A stretch of DNA of 64,000 nt from Pseudoalteromonas apostichopi (GCF_030297135.1 NZ_AP028065.1:2046001-2110000), one strand, 5' to 3'; shown: positions 44,393-53,883, counted from the stretch's first letter. Notes: generated by a model not told the origin, from the sequence alone. Translations and numbers: made by a program.

Positions 44393-45850
44393 GTGCAACA
44401 AGTACAGTTGGTTAATGTTAAAGCCAGCCTAAAGGGGCAGGGTAATGACGTTTATTATTTAGATGATCTCAATATCAATGTATCGCCATTGCAGCAATGG
44501 GTTTTACTAGGCGCTAATGGCGCGGGAAAATCGGCCGTGGCTGCTGCCATTGCAGGTTTTGCGAAAATAGAGCAAGGCCACTATGAGAATCGCTTTGAGC
44601 GAATTGCGTTAGTTTCCCCTGACAGTCAAAAGCAACTCCTCGCAACTGAGCTTACAAAAGATCTAGATGATATTATTGATGGCGTAACTACTTTTAGTAC
44701 GGTTTATGAGCTTATAATTGCTGGTCGGGACGAACATCAGCTTGATAGCGAGTTGCTTCAGCAGTTAATTAGCCTATTTGATTTTAGTGACAAAGTTAGC
44801 AAAGCATTTCGCGATCTATCAACCGGTGAAACCCGCAAACTTATGCTGATTCGAGCATTAATAGGTCGACCAGATTTACTTGTACTTGATGAGCCTTTTG
44901 ATGGTTTAGATGTCACGGCCATGACTGAGCTCAATCAGTTACTAGCTAAGTTTAGTAAAACAACGACCCTCATTTTTGTGCTCAATCGGTTAACTGAAAT
45001 ACCAGATTTTGTTGATCACTACGCCTATGTTAAAGAGGGCCATGTGATTCAGCAATTAGCAAACCCCTCCCCTGAGCAGCGCGATGACTTACTAAAGTTA
45101 TTACATCTCACTCATACTCAGTTACAGATACCTGAGGCTGATATTGACCATCAAGCGCCTCCGCTCGATGACTCTATGCTGGTAAGACTCAATAACGCAG
45201 CAGTGGGCTATGGCGGTGAGGTCGTTTTTGAAAAACTAAACTGGCAAATAAACCAAGGCGAGCATTGGCAGTTAACAGGCAAAAATGGTTCAGGTAAAAC
45301 CTGTTTGCTGAACCTTATCACTGGTGATAACCCACAGTGTTATAACAATGATATTAAGGTGTTTGGCTATCAGCGCGGAAGTGGTGAGAGCATTTGGCAA
45401 ATTAAACAGCACATTGGTTATATTTCTAACGCGCTGCATATGGATTATCGGGTCAGTATCTCGGCGCTCAATACGGTAGTTTCGGGCTTTTATGACAGCA
45501 TTGGTCTTTATCAAAAAGCCACTGATAAACAGCTAACCATTGCTAAAAAGTGGTTGGCTTTATTAGGTTTAAGTGATAAACAAAGCAGCTCATTTAGTCA
45601 GTTGTCTTTTGGTGATCAACGCTTGCTGTTAATTGCACGAGCTATGGTTAAGCACCCTAATTTATTGATTCTTGATGAACCTTGCTTAGGTCTCGATGAA
45701 GCAAATAGGCAGCGAGTTTTATTACTGATAGAAAAGATCTGCGCTGCAGGTACCAGTACCGTGGTTTATGTTAATCACCACGCGAGTGATAAAATTGCAG
45801 GTATCGAAAACTATTTAGAGATGTCTGATTTCACAAAAAAAGCGCCATAA
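44393..45850 (+). CDS. ModF-like double ABC ATPase
   Basis: The 485-residue cytoplasmic protein carries two full ABC ATPase modules. The first has GANGAGKSA (Walker A), LSTGETRK (signature) and LLVLDEPFDGLD (Walker B). The second has GKNGSGKTC, LSFGDQRL and LLILDEPCLGLD. No membrane domain is present. Domain order, length and the weakly conserved signatures match ModF/PhrA, a protein near molybdate genes in E. coli whose role is not settled. No modABC genes are adjacent here, so the symbol is not assigned. The start is GTG 44393 with GAGG seven bases upstream. Confidence 0.85.
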   Translation: MQQVQLVNVKASLKGQGNDVYYLDDLNINVSPLQQWVLLGANGAGKSAVAAAIAGFAKIEQGHYENRFERIALVSPDSQKQLLATELTKDLDDIIDGVTTFSTVYELIIAGRDEHQLDSELLQQLISLFDFSDKVSKAFRDLSTGETRKLMLIRALIGRPDLLVLDEPFDGLDVTAMTELNQLLAKFSKTTTLIFVLNRLTEIPDFVDHYAYVKEGHVIQQLANPSPEQRDDLLKLLHLTHTQLQIPEADIDHQAPPLDDSMLVRLNNAAVGYGGEVVFEKLNWQINQGEHWQLTGKNGSGKTCLLNLITGDNPQCYNNDIKVFGYQRGSGESIWQIKQHIGYISNALHMDYRVSISALNTVVSGFYDSIGLYQKATDKQLTIAKKWLALLGLSDKQSSSFSQLSFGDQRLLLIARAMVKHPNLLILDEPCLGLDEANRQRVLLLIEKICAAGTSTVVYVNHHASDKIAGIENYLEMSDFTKKAP

Positions 45851-45860
45851 AGCGCTTTTT
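45837..45860. terminator. Bidirectional terminator overlapping the ABC gene stop
   Basis: AAAAAGCGC and GCGCTTTTT form a 9-bp stem with the loop CATAAA, which contains the stop codon TAA. The A and T tracts on both sides serve both this gene and the convergent TraB/GumN gene. Confidence 0.8.
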
Positions 45861-45878
45861 ATATTCGGATTACTTAAC

Positions 45879-46757
45879 TTAGATACGGGTAATGGTAAAA
45901 CCTTTATCTGTTAGTTGTTTTAACAATCCGTGTTGCTCAGGTAGGTGTAAAGCCCCGACAGCAATAAACAGCTTTTCTTTACCGATGCGAGCAGATAGTT
46001 GATTAACCCAATTGTTGTTACGGTCTATCAACATAACTTGCTCACTTAGCTGACCATATTGAGAGTCATCAAAACTTTCGTTGTAAAACTGCGTAAGTGT
46101 TTTCATATCGCCCGATTTCCAAGCCTTAATAAGACCAAAAAAGTAGGTATCTACATCAGCAAGTTGGTCGAATGTTTCTTCGATCATTTTGTCATTCATA
46201 ATTGCTAAGTGTTCAAACATTTCCATTTGGTGTTCTAGGGTTTCTAGCTCACCAACTGATATGTCATGCTGTTTAGCATAAGCAAGTACTTGCTTGTCGA
46301 TGCCGTACTGATCTGAAAAACCAACACTTTGGAACTCCATTTGCATCATGGTGACCATTACCGCCCACGGTGCTAGGTTTTTAAACATCGCAATATCAAT
46401 TGATTTATCAGCAAAGTATTTTTGTAATTTAGTGTAGTTTTCTGGCGATAACTCTGACTGTAAGGTTTTACCATTTTTCAGCATCATAAATGGCAATGAC
46501 CGGCGCTGCATTTCCATGGGGGAAATCACGCTGATATCGACTTCAACGATGACTTTATCTGAGTTATCGAGTGCTTTAGTTACCTTGCTTGGTAATCCTT
46601 TCATGCTTTTATCACCAACATGGACAGTACCAAATAAATAAGAAGTAACTCCGTTTTTCTCTACTTTCCATAATCCCGGCTCTGCGAGTACATGTTGGCT
46701 GAAACCAAGCAGTAGCAGCATAAAAAACAGGGCATTTATACGCTGGACGAACTTCAT
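45879..46757 (-). CDS. TraB/GumN-family periplasmic protein
   Basis: The roughly 292-residue protein has a signal peptide (ending near VLAEP) and belongs to the TraB/GumN family, which shares a fold with the Tiki metalloproteases. The two GxxH motifs are present: GTVH in SYLFGTVHVGD near the N-terminus and GALH in IAVGALHLPEQHG near the C-terminus. The conserved VIVEVD and the Met-rich middle also fit. I use the ATG at 46757 (protein MKFVQR), because AAAAGGAAAG is right upstream of it; the ATG at 46772 would lie on this ribosome site. A proteolytic activity is inferred from the fold. Confidence 0.85.
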   Translation of the reverse strand: MKFVQRINALFFMLLLLGFSQHVLAEPGLWKVEKNGVTSYLFGTVHVGDKSMKGLPSKVTKALDNSDKVIVEVDISVISPMEMQRRSLPFMMLKNGKTLQSELSPENYTKLQKYFADKSIDIAMFKNLAPWAVMVTMMQMEFQSVGFSDQYGIDKQVLAYAKQHDISVGELETLEHQMEMFEHLAIMNDKMIEETFDQLADVDTYFFGLIKAWKSGDMKTLTQFYNESFDDSQYGQLSEQVMLIDRNNNWVNQLSARIGKEKLFIAVGALHLPEQHGLLKQLTDKGFTITRI

Positions 46758-46772
46758 AACTTTCCTTTTCAT

Positions 46773-47100
46773 AACGTGGTTATTTTCAATACTAAACTAA
46801 TTTTTCAGAGGCGTTAAAATAAATCAGCTTAAAGCAAAGAAAATTGCATGTTTTTGATAAAAATTAATCAATCATAGAATAGTGAATAACGAGGTATGAA
46901 ATTTCGATATATAAAAAATAGTGAAATATAAATCTCGATATTTTCATTTGTTAGATATTTATTTCTTTAATTTTGCTTTTTAGACTATTTTTTGAATTGA
47001 TTTTTATGTTGACTTACAGGCCCTAGCGCGGTACTAATAGAAAAAGGCAGCGGGATGGCTAGATATCCGCTACAAATGAACAAATTTTGGTTACAGATAA
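46773..47100. other. AT-rich gap upstream of the ilv leader
   Basis: There is no gene here apart from the 5' upstream part of two units. The sequence is very A/T-rich (stretches of TATATAAAAAA and TTTTTGAATTGATTTTTATG), which may act as an UP element or as bent DNA for the ilv promoter at 47009-47037. It should also hold the TraB/GumN promoter on the minus strand. Confidence 0.5.
47009..47038 (+). promoter_or_regulatory. Candidate promoter of the ilv operon
   Basis: TTGACT (47009-47014, five of six) is followed after a 17-base spacer by TACTAAT, a weak -10 box. The start would be about 56 bases before the leader peptide, leaving a leader RNA similar in size to that of E. coli ilvGMEDA. Confidence 0.55.
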
Positions 47101-47172
47101 ATGCTTACAAACAAACTTTCTCTAATTCTAATTAACGTCGTGGTGATTATTATCACCGCGGGGGCTAGTTAG
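47101..47172 (+). CDS. ilvL: ilv operon leader peptide
   Basis: A 23-codon reading frame encodes MLTNKLSLILINVVVIIITAGAS. Twelve of 23 residues are Ile, Leu or Val, with runs of three Val and three Ile codons near the end. This is the expected composition of a branched-chain-amino-acid sensing leader. The Val/Ile run lies inside the first RNA hairpin (47139-47160), so ribosome stalling there would change folding of the downstream RNA. There is only a weak ribosome site upstream. Confidence 0.9.
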   Translation: MLTNKLSLILINVVVIIITAGAS

Positions 47173-47233
47173 TGCTTAGAGAAAAGTAAAGCATTTAAAA
47201 GCCCCCCGCACTTAACAGTTCGGGGGGCTTTTT
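47139..47233 (+). promoter_or_regulatory. Transcription attenuator of ilvGMDA
   Basis: Three mutually exclusive structures are visible. A pause hairpin forms from CGTGGTGAT/ATCACCGCG (47139-47160). The antiterminator arm GCGGGGGCT (47158-47166) can pair with AGCCCCCCGC (47200-47209). The terminator pairs GCCCCCCG (47201-47208) with CGGGGGGC (47221-47228), followed by TTTTTC. The arms compete exactly as in classical amino-acid attenuation. Confidence 0.92.
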
Positions 47234-47291
47234 CGTTTTAAGGTTTGAGTCGCAGCAAATACACAATGTCACTGAGGAATGAGGATTTACG

Positions 47292-48941
47292 ATGACAGGC
47301 GCAGAGTTAACAATCGATTTATTAGCTAAACATGGCGTTAAGGATGTTTTTGGTTACCCGGGTGGTGCCATTATGCCTATTTACGACGCTTTGTACGGTG
47401 CGCCAGTCAAACATTATTTGACCCGTCATGAACAAGGGGCTGGCTTTGCCGCTGTGGGTTTTGCGCGAAGCACAGGTAAGTTAGGCGTGTGTTTTGCTAC
47501 TTCCGGCCCTGGGGCGACCAACTTAATCACAGCCCTTGCCGATGCGATGATGGATTCAGTGCCATTACTTGCTATCACAGGTCAAGTACCAACCGCAGCG
47601 ATAGGCTCCGACGCCTTTCAGGAAGTGGATGTGTTAGGCATGTCGTTATCTTGCACCAAGCATAGTTACATGGTTGAAAGAGCTGAAGATTTAGCCGAAA
47701 TATTACAAGAAGCCATCCACTTAGCGCAAAGCGGCCGTCCTGGCCCTGTGTTAGTGGATATTCCGAAAGACATCCAAATGGCGCAAGTACCATTTCATCC
47801 TTGGTTAGCTGCCGAAGATCACTTACCAAAATTAGACTCAAACCAAGTTGCTATTGCCAATCAAATCTTAAGTGAAGCCCAGCGCCCTGTAGCGTATATC
47901 GGTGGTGGTGTACAAGCTGCCAGTGCACAAGATGAATTAATGCAGTTTTTAGAAAAAACACATATGCCTGCAGTATCAACGTTAAAAGCGTTAGGTAGTG
48001 TATTACCTGATTATGAATATGACCTAGGAATGCTAGGTATGCATGGTGGTAAAGCGGCTAACTTAGCGGTGCAAGAGTGTGATGTTTTGGTCTGTATTGG
48101 TGCCCGCTTTGACGACCGTGTCACTGGAAACTTAAGCAAGTTTGCGGCAAAAGCAAAGGTTATTCACCTTGATATTGATGCCGCAGAGATTGGTAAACGT
48201 AAGCCTGTAAAAGCGTCATTAGTGGCAGACTTAAAAACTTCATTACCGCAACTAGAGTGTTTTGTAACTCCAGATGAGTGGCTAACGCACATTGCAAGCA
48301 TGATGAAAGAGCATGCATGGCGCTATGACTACCCGGGTGAAAAAGTATTCGCACCTTATTTATTGAACCAGCTAAGCCAAAAAATGCCATCAACTGGTGT
48401 GGTGTGTTGTGATGTGGGTCAGCATCAAATGTGGGTTGCGCAGCACATGAAATTTAGTCACCCAAGCAATCATTTAAGTAGTGGTGGTGCAGGTACCATG
48501 GGCTTTGGTCTACCAGCAGCCATCGGTGCACAAGTTGCTCGCCCAAATGATTTTGTGATCACAGTGTCGGGTGATGGTTCAATCATGATGAACATTCAAG
48601 AACTGGCAACGATTCGTCGTAACAATCTGCCAGTTAAAATTTTAATCTTAGATAACCAACGTTTAGGCATGGTACGTCAATGGCAGCAGCTATTTTTTGA
48701 AGGTCGTTATTCTGAAACAAACCTTTCAGATAATCCTGATTTTGTGCAGTTAGCAGCAGTGTTTGGTATTCCAGGTCAAACTATCACTAAAGCAGATGAA
48801 GTTGATGCTGCGGTTGATGCGTTAGTAACTAGTAAAGGTCCATACATTCTCCATGCCTGTATCGATGATAAAGAAAATGTATGGCCGCTTGTACCGCCTG
48901 GTGCAGCCAACGATGAAATGATGACGGAGACAGTAAAATGA
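47292..48941 (+). CDS. ilvG: Acetolactate synthase II large subunit
   Basis: IlvG condenses two pyruvates (or pyruvate and 2-oxobutyrate) in valine/leucine/isoleucine synthesis, using thiamine diphosphate. The 549-residue protein has the catalytic glutamate in TRHEQGAGFAA (E47) and the ThDP-binding GDGSIMMNIQEL motif. It is intact, unlike the frameshifted E. coli K-12 copy. It overlaps ilvM by four bases (ATGA), as expected for the large and small subunits. Expression is controlled by the attenuator upstream. Confidence 0.97.
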   Translation: MTGAELTIDLLAKHGVKDVFGYPGGAIMPIYDALYGAPVKHYLTRHEQGAGFAAVGFARSTGKLGVCFATSGPGATNLITALADAMMDSVPLLAITGQVPTAAIGSDAFQEVDVLGMSLSCTKHSYMVERAEDLAEILQEAIHLAQSGRPGPVLVDIPKDIQMAQVPFHPWLAAEDHLPKLDSNQVAIANQILSEAQRPVAYIGGGVQAASAQDELMQFLEKTHMPAVSTLKALGSVLPDYEYDLGMLGMHGGKAANLAVQECDVLVCIGARFDDRVTGNLSKFAAKAKVIHLDIDAAEIGKRKPVKASLVADLKTSLPQLECFVTPDEWLTHIASMMKEHAWRYDYPGEKVFAPYLLNQLSQKMPSTGVVCCDVGQHQMWVAQHMKFSHPSNHLSSGGAGTMGFGLPAAIGAQVARPNDFVITVSGDGSIMMNIQELATIRRNNLPVKILILDNQRLGMVRQWQQLFFEGRYSETNLSDNPDFVQLAAVFGIPGQTITKADEVDAAVDALVTSKGPYILHACIDDKENVWPLVPPGAANDEMMTETVK

Positions 48942-49183
48942 AACACACCCTAACGATTGCACTAAAGAATCAAAGTGTCGCTGTAGAGCGCTTTTTACGC
49001 GTTGCGCGTCATCGCGGCTTTGACCTAACAACAATGAATTTAGAAATGGCTGATGAAGCGTTTCACGTCACCATGACAGTAGACAGCGATAAGCCGATTT
49101 ATCTACTAACATCACAGTTGAATAAATTGGTCGATGTAAAACACGTCAATGTTGAAAACCAATTTCAACAACAAGCAATCTAG
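48938..49183 (+). CDS. ilvM: Acetolactate synthase II small subunit (ACT domain)
   Basis: The 81-residue protein is a single ACT domain (start KHTLTIALKNQSVAVERFLRVARHRGF) and is the regulatory subunit paired with IlvG. Length is near the E. coli IlvM (87). It follows ilvG with a four-base overlap. A 103-base gap before ilvD is longer than usual but holds no clear terminator. Confidence 0.95.
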   Translation: MKHTLTIALKNQSVAVERFLRVARHRGFDLTTMNLEMADEAFHVTMTVDSDKPIYLLTSQLNKLVDVKHVNVENQFQQQAI

Positions 49184-49286
49184 TAATAAATCAACAGGTA
49201 ACTAGAGCAATCAACTGATGCTTTAGTGAGTAATAAATTAGGAATGAGGAAGTCAGTGGCATGCCACTGCAAAAACTGAGGTAATT

Positions 49287-51143
49287 ATGGCTAAATTAAG
49301 AAGTGCAACAACAACAGAGGGTCGAAAACGTGCAGGAGCGCGTGCTTTATGGCGTGCAACAGGAATGACAGATAAAGATTTCGGTAAGCCTATTATCGCT
49401 GTTGTAAACTCGTACACTCAGTTTGTACCGGGTCATGTTCACCTTAACCAGCTCAGTGAGCTGATGGCCGAAACCATTACCGAAGCGGGTGGTGTACCAA
49501 AAGAATTTAATACTATTGCAATCGATGATGGTATCGCGATGGGTCACGGCGGAATGCTGTATTCACTCCCATCGCGTGATTTAATTGCTGACTCAGTAGA
49601 GTACATGGTAAATGCCCACTGCGCTGATGCCATGATCTGTATTTCTAACTGCGACAAGATCACTCCTGGAATGATGCTGGCAGCACTTCGTTTAAACATT
49701 CCTGTCATTTTTGTATCAGGTGGTCCAATGGAGGCGGGTAAAACACGCCTTGCTGATATCGACATCAAACTTGATTTAGTTGATGCCATGGTTAAGGGTG
49801 CTGATACTTCAGTAAGCGATGAAGACTCTGAAAAAGTTGAGCGCTCGGCATGCCCTACCTGTGGTTCATGTTCGGGTATGTTTACTGCTAACTCAATGAA
49901 CTGTTTATTAGAAGCGATTGGTCTGGCCCTACCGGGTAACGGTACTACACTTGCGACCCACAAAGACCGTAAACAACTGTATGTTGAAGCAGGTGCACGC
50001 ATTGTTGATTTATGTCGTGAGTATTATCAAAAAGATAATGCAGCAGTGTTACCACGCGCTATTGCCAATCGTACCGCTTTCATGAATGCAATGGTGGTTG
50101 ATATTGCTATGGGTGGATCATCAAATACGGTTTTACACTTACTAGCAGCAGCGCAAGAAGCGGGTGTTGATTTTGATATGTCGCATATCGATGAGCTTTC
50201 TCGCAAAACACCATTCTTATGTAAAGTGGCACCAGCGACAAACAAATACCATATTGAAGATGTACATCGCGCTGGTGGCATGATGGCTATTATCCGTGAG
50301 TTAGGTAAAGCAGGCCTTGTCGATTTATCTGTTGATCATGTGGCGGGTCATACAATGGCTGAAATGGTAACTAAATGGGATGCGACTGATCCAAGTAATG
50401 AAGTAGCGCAAAAATTTTATAAAGCAGGCCCTGCTGGTATCCGCACAACAAAAGCAATGAGCCAAGAATGCCGCTGGCCTGAACTGGATAATGACCGTGA
50501 AAATGGTTGTATCCGCAGCGTTGAAAATGCGTTTCGTCAAGATGGTGGCTTAGCGGTGCTATCGGGTAACTTAGCCCTTGATGGTTGTATTGTTAAAAGT
50601 GCTGGTGTGGTTGAAGAAATGCTGCATTTTGAAGGCCCAGCAGTCGTTTACGAATCACAGGATGACTCGGTTGAAGGCATTCTTAACGGTGAAGTAAAAG
50701 CGGGTGATGTTGTTGTGATTCGCTACGAAGGGCCAAAAGGCGGCCCAGGCATGCAAGAAATGCTGTACCCAACCAGTTATTTAAAATCAGTTGGCTTAGG
50801 TGAAAAGTGTGCGCTGATCACTGATGGTCGTTTCTCAGGTGGTACATCGGGTTTATCAATTGGTCACGTTTCCCCAGAAGCTGCAAGCGGTGGTGCAATT
50901 GCCTATGTTGAAAATGGCGATAAGATAGTAATTGATATCGCAACTCGCGAAATCACATTAGCTCTTTCTGATGAAGAGCTTGAAGCTCGTAAGCAAAAGC
51001 AACTTGCACGCGGGAAAGATGCTTACAAACCTCTAGATCGTGACCGTTATGTTTCATCTGCACTTAAAGCCTATGCCTTACTGGCCACCAGTGCAGACAA
51101 AGGAGCTGTGCGTGATTTAGCTAAACTTGAGGAGCTTAGTTAA
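49287..51143 (+). CDS. ilvD: Dihydroxy-acid dehydratase
   Basis: IlvD removes water from dihydroxy acids to give the 2-keto acids for valine and isoleucine. The 618-residue protein has the iron-sulfur cysteines C122 (CISNCDKITPG) and C195 (CPTCGSCSGMF), at the same numbers as in E. coli. The Gly-rich FSGGTSGLSIGHVSPEAASGG near the C-terminus is intact. It is followed two bases later by ilvA. ilvE, which lies between ilvM and ilvD in E. coli, is absent from this operon. Confidence 0.98.
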   Translation: MAKLRSATTTEGRKRAGARALWRATGMTDKDFGKPIIAVVNSYTQFVPGHVHLNQLSELMAETITEAGGVPKEFNTIAIDDGIAMGHGGMLYSLPSRDLIADSVEYMVNAHCADAMICISNCDKITPGMMLAALRLNIPVIFVSGGPMEAGKTRLADIDIKLDLVDAMVKGADTSVSDEDSEKVERSACPTCGSCSGMFTANSMNCLLEAIGLALPGNGTTLATHKDRKQLYVEAGARIVDLCREYYQKDNAAVLPRAIANRTAFMNAMVVDIAMGGSSNTVLHLLAAAQEAGVDFDMSHIDELSRKTPFLCKVAPATNKYHIEDVHRAGGMMAIIRELGKAGLVDLSVDHVAGHTMAEMVTKWDATDPSNEVAQKFYKAGPAGIRTTKAMSQECRWPELDNDRENGCIRSVENAFRQDGGLAVLSGNLALDGCIVKSAGVVEEMLHFEGPAVVYESQDDSVEGILNGEVKAGDVVVIRYEGPKGGPGMQEMLYPTSYLKSVGLGEKCALITDGRFSGGTSGLSIGHVSPEAASGGAIAYVENGDKIVIDIATREITLALSDEELEARKQKQLARGKDAYKPLDRDRYVSSALKAYALLATSADKGAVRDLAKLEELS

Positions 51144-51145
51144 TT

Positions 51146-52699
51146 ATGGTTTCTCAAGAGCTCGATTATTTTCGCGCTATCATTCAAGCGAACATGGAGC
51201 CGCTTGCAAAAGTCACTGAGGTTAGCGAAATGGCAGATCTTAGTGCTCGGCTAGGCAATCATGTGTGGTTAAAGCGTGAAGACCAACAACCTGTTTATTC
51301 ATTTAAACTACGCGGTGCATTTCATAAATTGAGCAAATTGCCAAAAGGTTCTGATGTGATTACAGCATCGGCTGGTAATCATGCGCAAGGCGTAGCTCTA
51401 AGTGCTTCATTTTTAGGGCATAAAGCAACTATTGTTATGCCTGTTACAACACCAGAAATTAAAGTGAATGCAGTGCGTTCTTTAGGTGGTGAAGTGGTAT
51501 TACACGGCCATCATTTTGATGCTGCAAAGGCTCATGCTCTAGAGCTCACAGAGCAGCGCAATGGGGTGTTTGTACCACCGTTTGATGATGCAGATGTGAT
51601 TGTTGGTCAAGGTACCGTTGCTCGTGAATTAATGCAGCAACTCAATGATCTTGATGCAGTCTTTATTCCTGTAGGCGGAGGTGGTTTACTTGCAGGCATG
51701 GCAGTGTACATTAAGTCGTTACGTCCTGATATTAAAGTCATCGGTGTTGAAGCCGATGAGAGTGCCTGCTTAAAAGCAGCCCTTGAAGCAGGTAAGCCGG
51801 TTGAGCTTGACCGTGTTGGTAGCTTTGCAGATGGTGTAGCAGTCAAAGTCATCGGCACAGAAACGTTTCGTTTAGCACAAAAGTTTTGTGATGAAGTGGT
51901 GACTGTAACGGGCGATGAAATCTGCGCAGCAATGCAAGATATCTTTGTTTCGACTCGCGCTATAGCTGAACCTTCAGGGGCGCTATCAACAGCTGGCTTG
52001 AAAAAATGGTGTCAACAAAATGGAGTGAAAGGTTTAAATGTAGCCGCGATTTTATCGGGTGCAAATTTAAACTTCGACCGCTTACGTTATGTTGCTGAAC
52101 GAACAGCTCTTGGCGAAAAGAACGAAGCATTGCTTGCCGTGACTATCAAAGAAGAGAAGGGCAGCTTTAAGCAGTTTTGTAACTCGTTAGGTGGCAGAGC
52201 TATCACCGAATTTAATTATCGCTATGCAGGCCCTGGCGAAGCACAAATCTTTGTAGGTATTGCTTTAAGACAAGGCCAACAAGAGCTTGATGAGCTAAAA
52301 GCGACACTGACAGAAAACGGCTATACGTTTTGTGACCTATCAGATAACGAGCTGGCTAAATTGCATATTCGTTATATGGTTGGTGGTAAAGCGCCAGCTC
52401 AACTTCATGAGCGTTTATTACGCTTTGAGTTTCCTGAATACCCAGGCGCACTGGCACGATTCTTAGATACCCTTGGTAGTAACTGGAATATTACTTTATT
52501 CCATTACCGCAACCATGGTGGATCGATTGGTAATGTGCTGGCGGCCTTTGCTATTGAACCGAGTGATTATGAGGTATTCAATGAGCATTTGAACCGTTTG
52601 GGATACAACGTTCAAGATGAAACGAACAACCCATGTTTCACCCAGTTCTTAACTAGCCAAGGTCAAGAACTTAGTGAAGTTAAAGCGGCAAATCAGTAG
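51146..52699 (+). CDS. ilvA: Threonine deaminase (biosynthetic)
   Basis: IlvA makes 2-oxobutyrate from threonine, the first step specific to isoleucine. The 517-residue protein has the PLP lysine in SFKLRGA (K54), the Gly-rich phosphate loop GGGGLLAGM, and two C-terminal ACT-like domains from about residue 325, which bind isoleucine and valine in the biosynthetic type. Length fits (E. coli 514). It closes the operon. Confidence 0.97.
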   Translation: MVSQELDYFRAIIQANMEPLAKVTEVSEMADLSARLGNHVWLKREDQQPVYSFKLRGAFHKLSKLPKGSDVITASAGNHAQGVALSASFLGHKATIVMPVTTPEIKVNAVRSLGGEVVLHGHHFDAAKAHALELTEQRNGVFVPPFDDADVIVGQGTVARELMQQLNDLDAVFIPVGGGGLLAGMAVYIKSLRPDIKVIGVEADESACLKAALEAGKPVELDRVGSFADGVAVKVIGTETFRLAQKFCDEVVTVTGDEICAAMQDIFVSTRAIAEPSGALSTAGLKKWCQQNGVKGLNVAAILSGANLNFDRLRYVAERTALGEKNEALLAVTIKEEKGSFKQFCNSLGGRAITEFNYRYAGPGEAQIFVGIALRQGQQELDELKATLTENGYTFCDLSDNELAKLHIRYMVGGKAPAQLHERLLRFEFPEYPGALARFLDTLGSNWNITLFHYRNHGGSIGNVLAAFAIEPSDYEVFNEHLNRLGYNVQDETNNPCFTQFLTSQGQELSEVKAANQ

Positions 52700-52707
52700 C
52701 TTAATAT

Positions 52708-52741
52708 AATCAAGACTGTTCACTAGCAGTCTTGATTTTTC
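52708..52741 (+). terminator. Intrinsic terminator after ilvA
   Basis: AATCAAGACTG and CAGTCTTGATT form a perfect 11-bp stem with an 8-base loop, followed by TTTCC. It ends the ilvGMDA operon. Confidence 0.9.
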
Positions 52742-52789
52742 CTCTATTTTTCCTATAGTTAATGCACGGTTCTAGAGCAAGGATGATGC

Positions 52790-53833
52790 GTGCAAGGTAT
52801 AAAAAGCCTACTAGGGTTAATCTGTTTAATGCTCTCTATGAGCGCACTGTGCGCTGATAAAGTTAGCTTACAATTAAAATGGACTCACCAGTATCAATTT
52901 GCAGGCTATTATATGGCTGCAGAAAAAGGCTTTTATAAGGAAGCGGGCCTTGATGTCTCTATTATACCTGCCGATCCAAACCACCCAGATACCTTCCCTA
53001 AAGTGTTAAGCGGCAAAGCTGACTTTGCTATTACTCACTCAGGCATATTACAAAAGCGCCAGCAAGGCGCACCGGTTGTTGCCCTTGGGGCAATATTGCA
53101 GTTTTCGCCTTATTGCTGGATGGTAAAAAATAACTCAGATATTTTTCAGCCTAGAGACTTTGCTGGTAAAAAGCTAAGTAAAATCGGTTCAATAGAAAAT
53201 GCTGAGTTACTGGTGATGTTACAACGTGCAGGATTGAGCCTAGAAAGCTTGATGGCAGCTAGCCATGAAGGAGGCGTTAAAGAGTGGCTTGCCGGTGATA
53301 TAGATGCGGTACAAGTTTATGTCACTAATGAGCCTTACACGATGACATTGCAAGGAGTAGGTCACCGACTCATTTGCCCGCAAAAGTTTGGTTTGAATGT
53401 GTATGGCGATATTTTATATACCTCTGAGCAATTTTTAGCGAAAAAGCCAGAGGTTATTGAGCGCTTTTATCGTGCCAGCTTAAAAGGGTGGCGTTATGCC
53501 TTATTACACTTAGAAGAAAGCATCGATGTAACCAAGCAGCACTATGCTACCCAGAAAAGCGTACAAGAGCTGGCCTATGAAGCGCATGTTTTAAAAAGCT
53601 ACATCCAACCTCCAGGAATTAATCTAGGCAATATGTCGATGGCAAAGTGGCGCTTGATTGCAGATTTATATGGCTTAGATCAGGATGAGTTTGATCAGGC
53701 TTTTGAAGGCTTTATGTATGATCAACAGCAAACAGAAGGGTTTGAGCTATCTTGGATGCTGATCCTTGCAATCATTTTAAGTATTGCATGTGTGCCATTG
53801 TACATTCGCTTGATCAGCAGTAACCGACGTTAA
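52790..53833 (+). CDS. Membrane-anchored NMT1/THI5-like binding protein
   Basis: The 347-residue protein starts at GTG with a signal peptide (ending LCA). The binding domain is of the NMT1/THI5 (ThiY-like) type: VSLQLKWTHQYQFAGYYMAAEKGFYKEAGLDV and KVLSGKADFAITHSG. A transmembrane helix lies close to the C-terminus (about residues 322-341), followed by only a few basic residues. Similar domains often form the periplasmic sensor of GGDEF or kinase proteins in related bacteria; here the output part is absent. No ABC permease or ATPase is adjacent. It could be an orphan sensor or an anchored solute-binding protein. Confidence 0.85.
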   Translation: MQGIKSLLGLICLMLSMSALCADKVSLQLKWTHQYQFAGYYMAAEKGFYKEAGLDVSIIPADPNHPDTFPKVLSGKADFAITHSGILQKRQQGAPVVALGAILQFSPYCWMVKNNSDIFQPRDFAGKKLSKIGSIENAELLVMLQRAGLSLESLMAASHEGGVKEWLAGDIDAVQVYVTNEPYTMTLQGVGHRLICPQKFGLNVYGDILYTSEQFLAKKPEVIERFYRASLKGWRYALLHLEESIDVTKQHYATQKSVQELAYEAHVLKSYIQPPGINLGNMSMAKWRLIADLYGLDQDEFDQAFEGFMYDQQQTEGFELSWMLILAIILSIACVPLYIRLISSNRR

Positions 53834-53883
53834 ATAAGATAAAAACTGTTATACTGCTTTTTATTTCTTGTCGCTAAGTAGTT

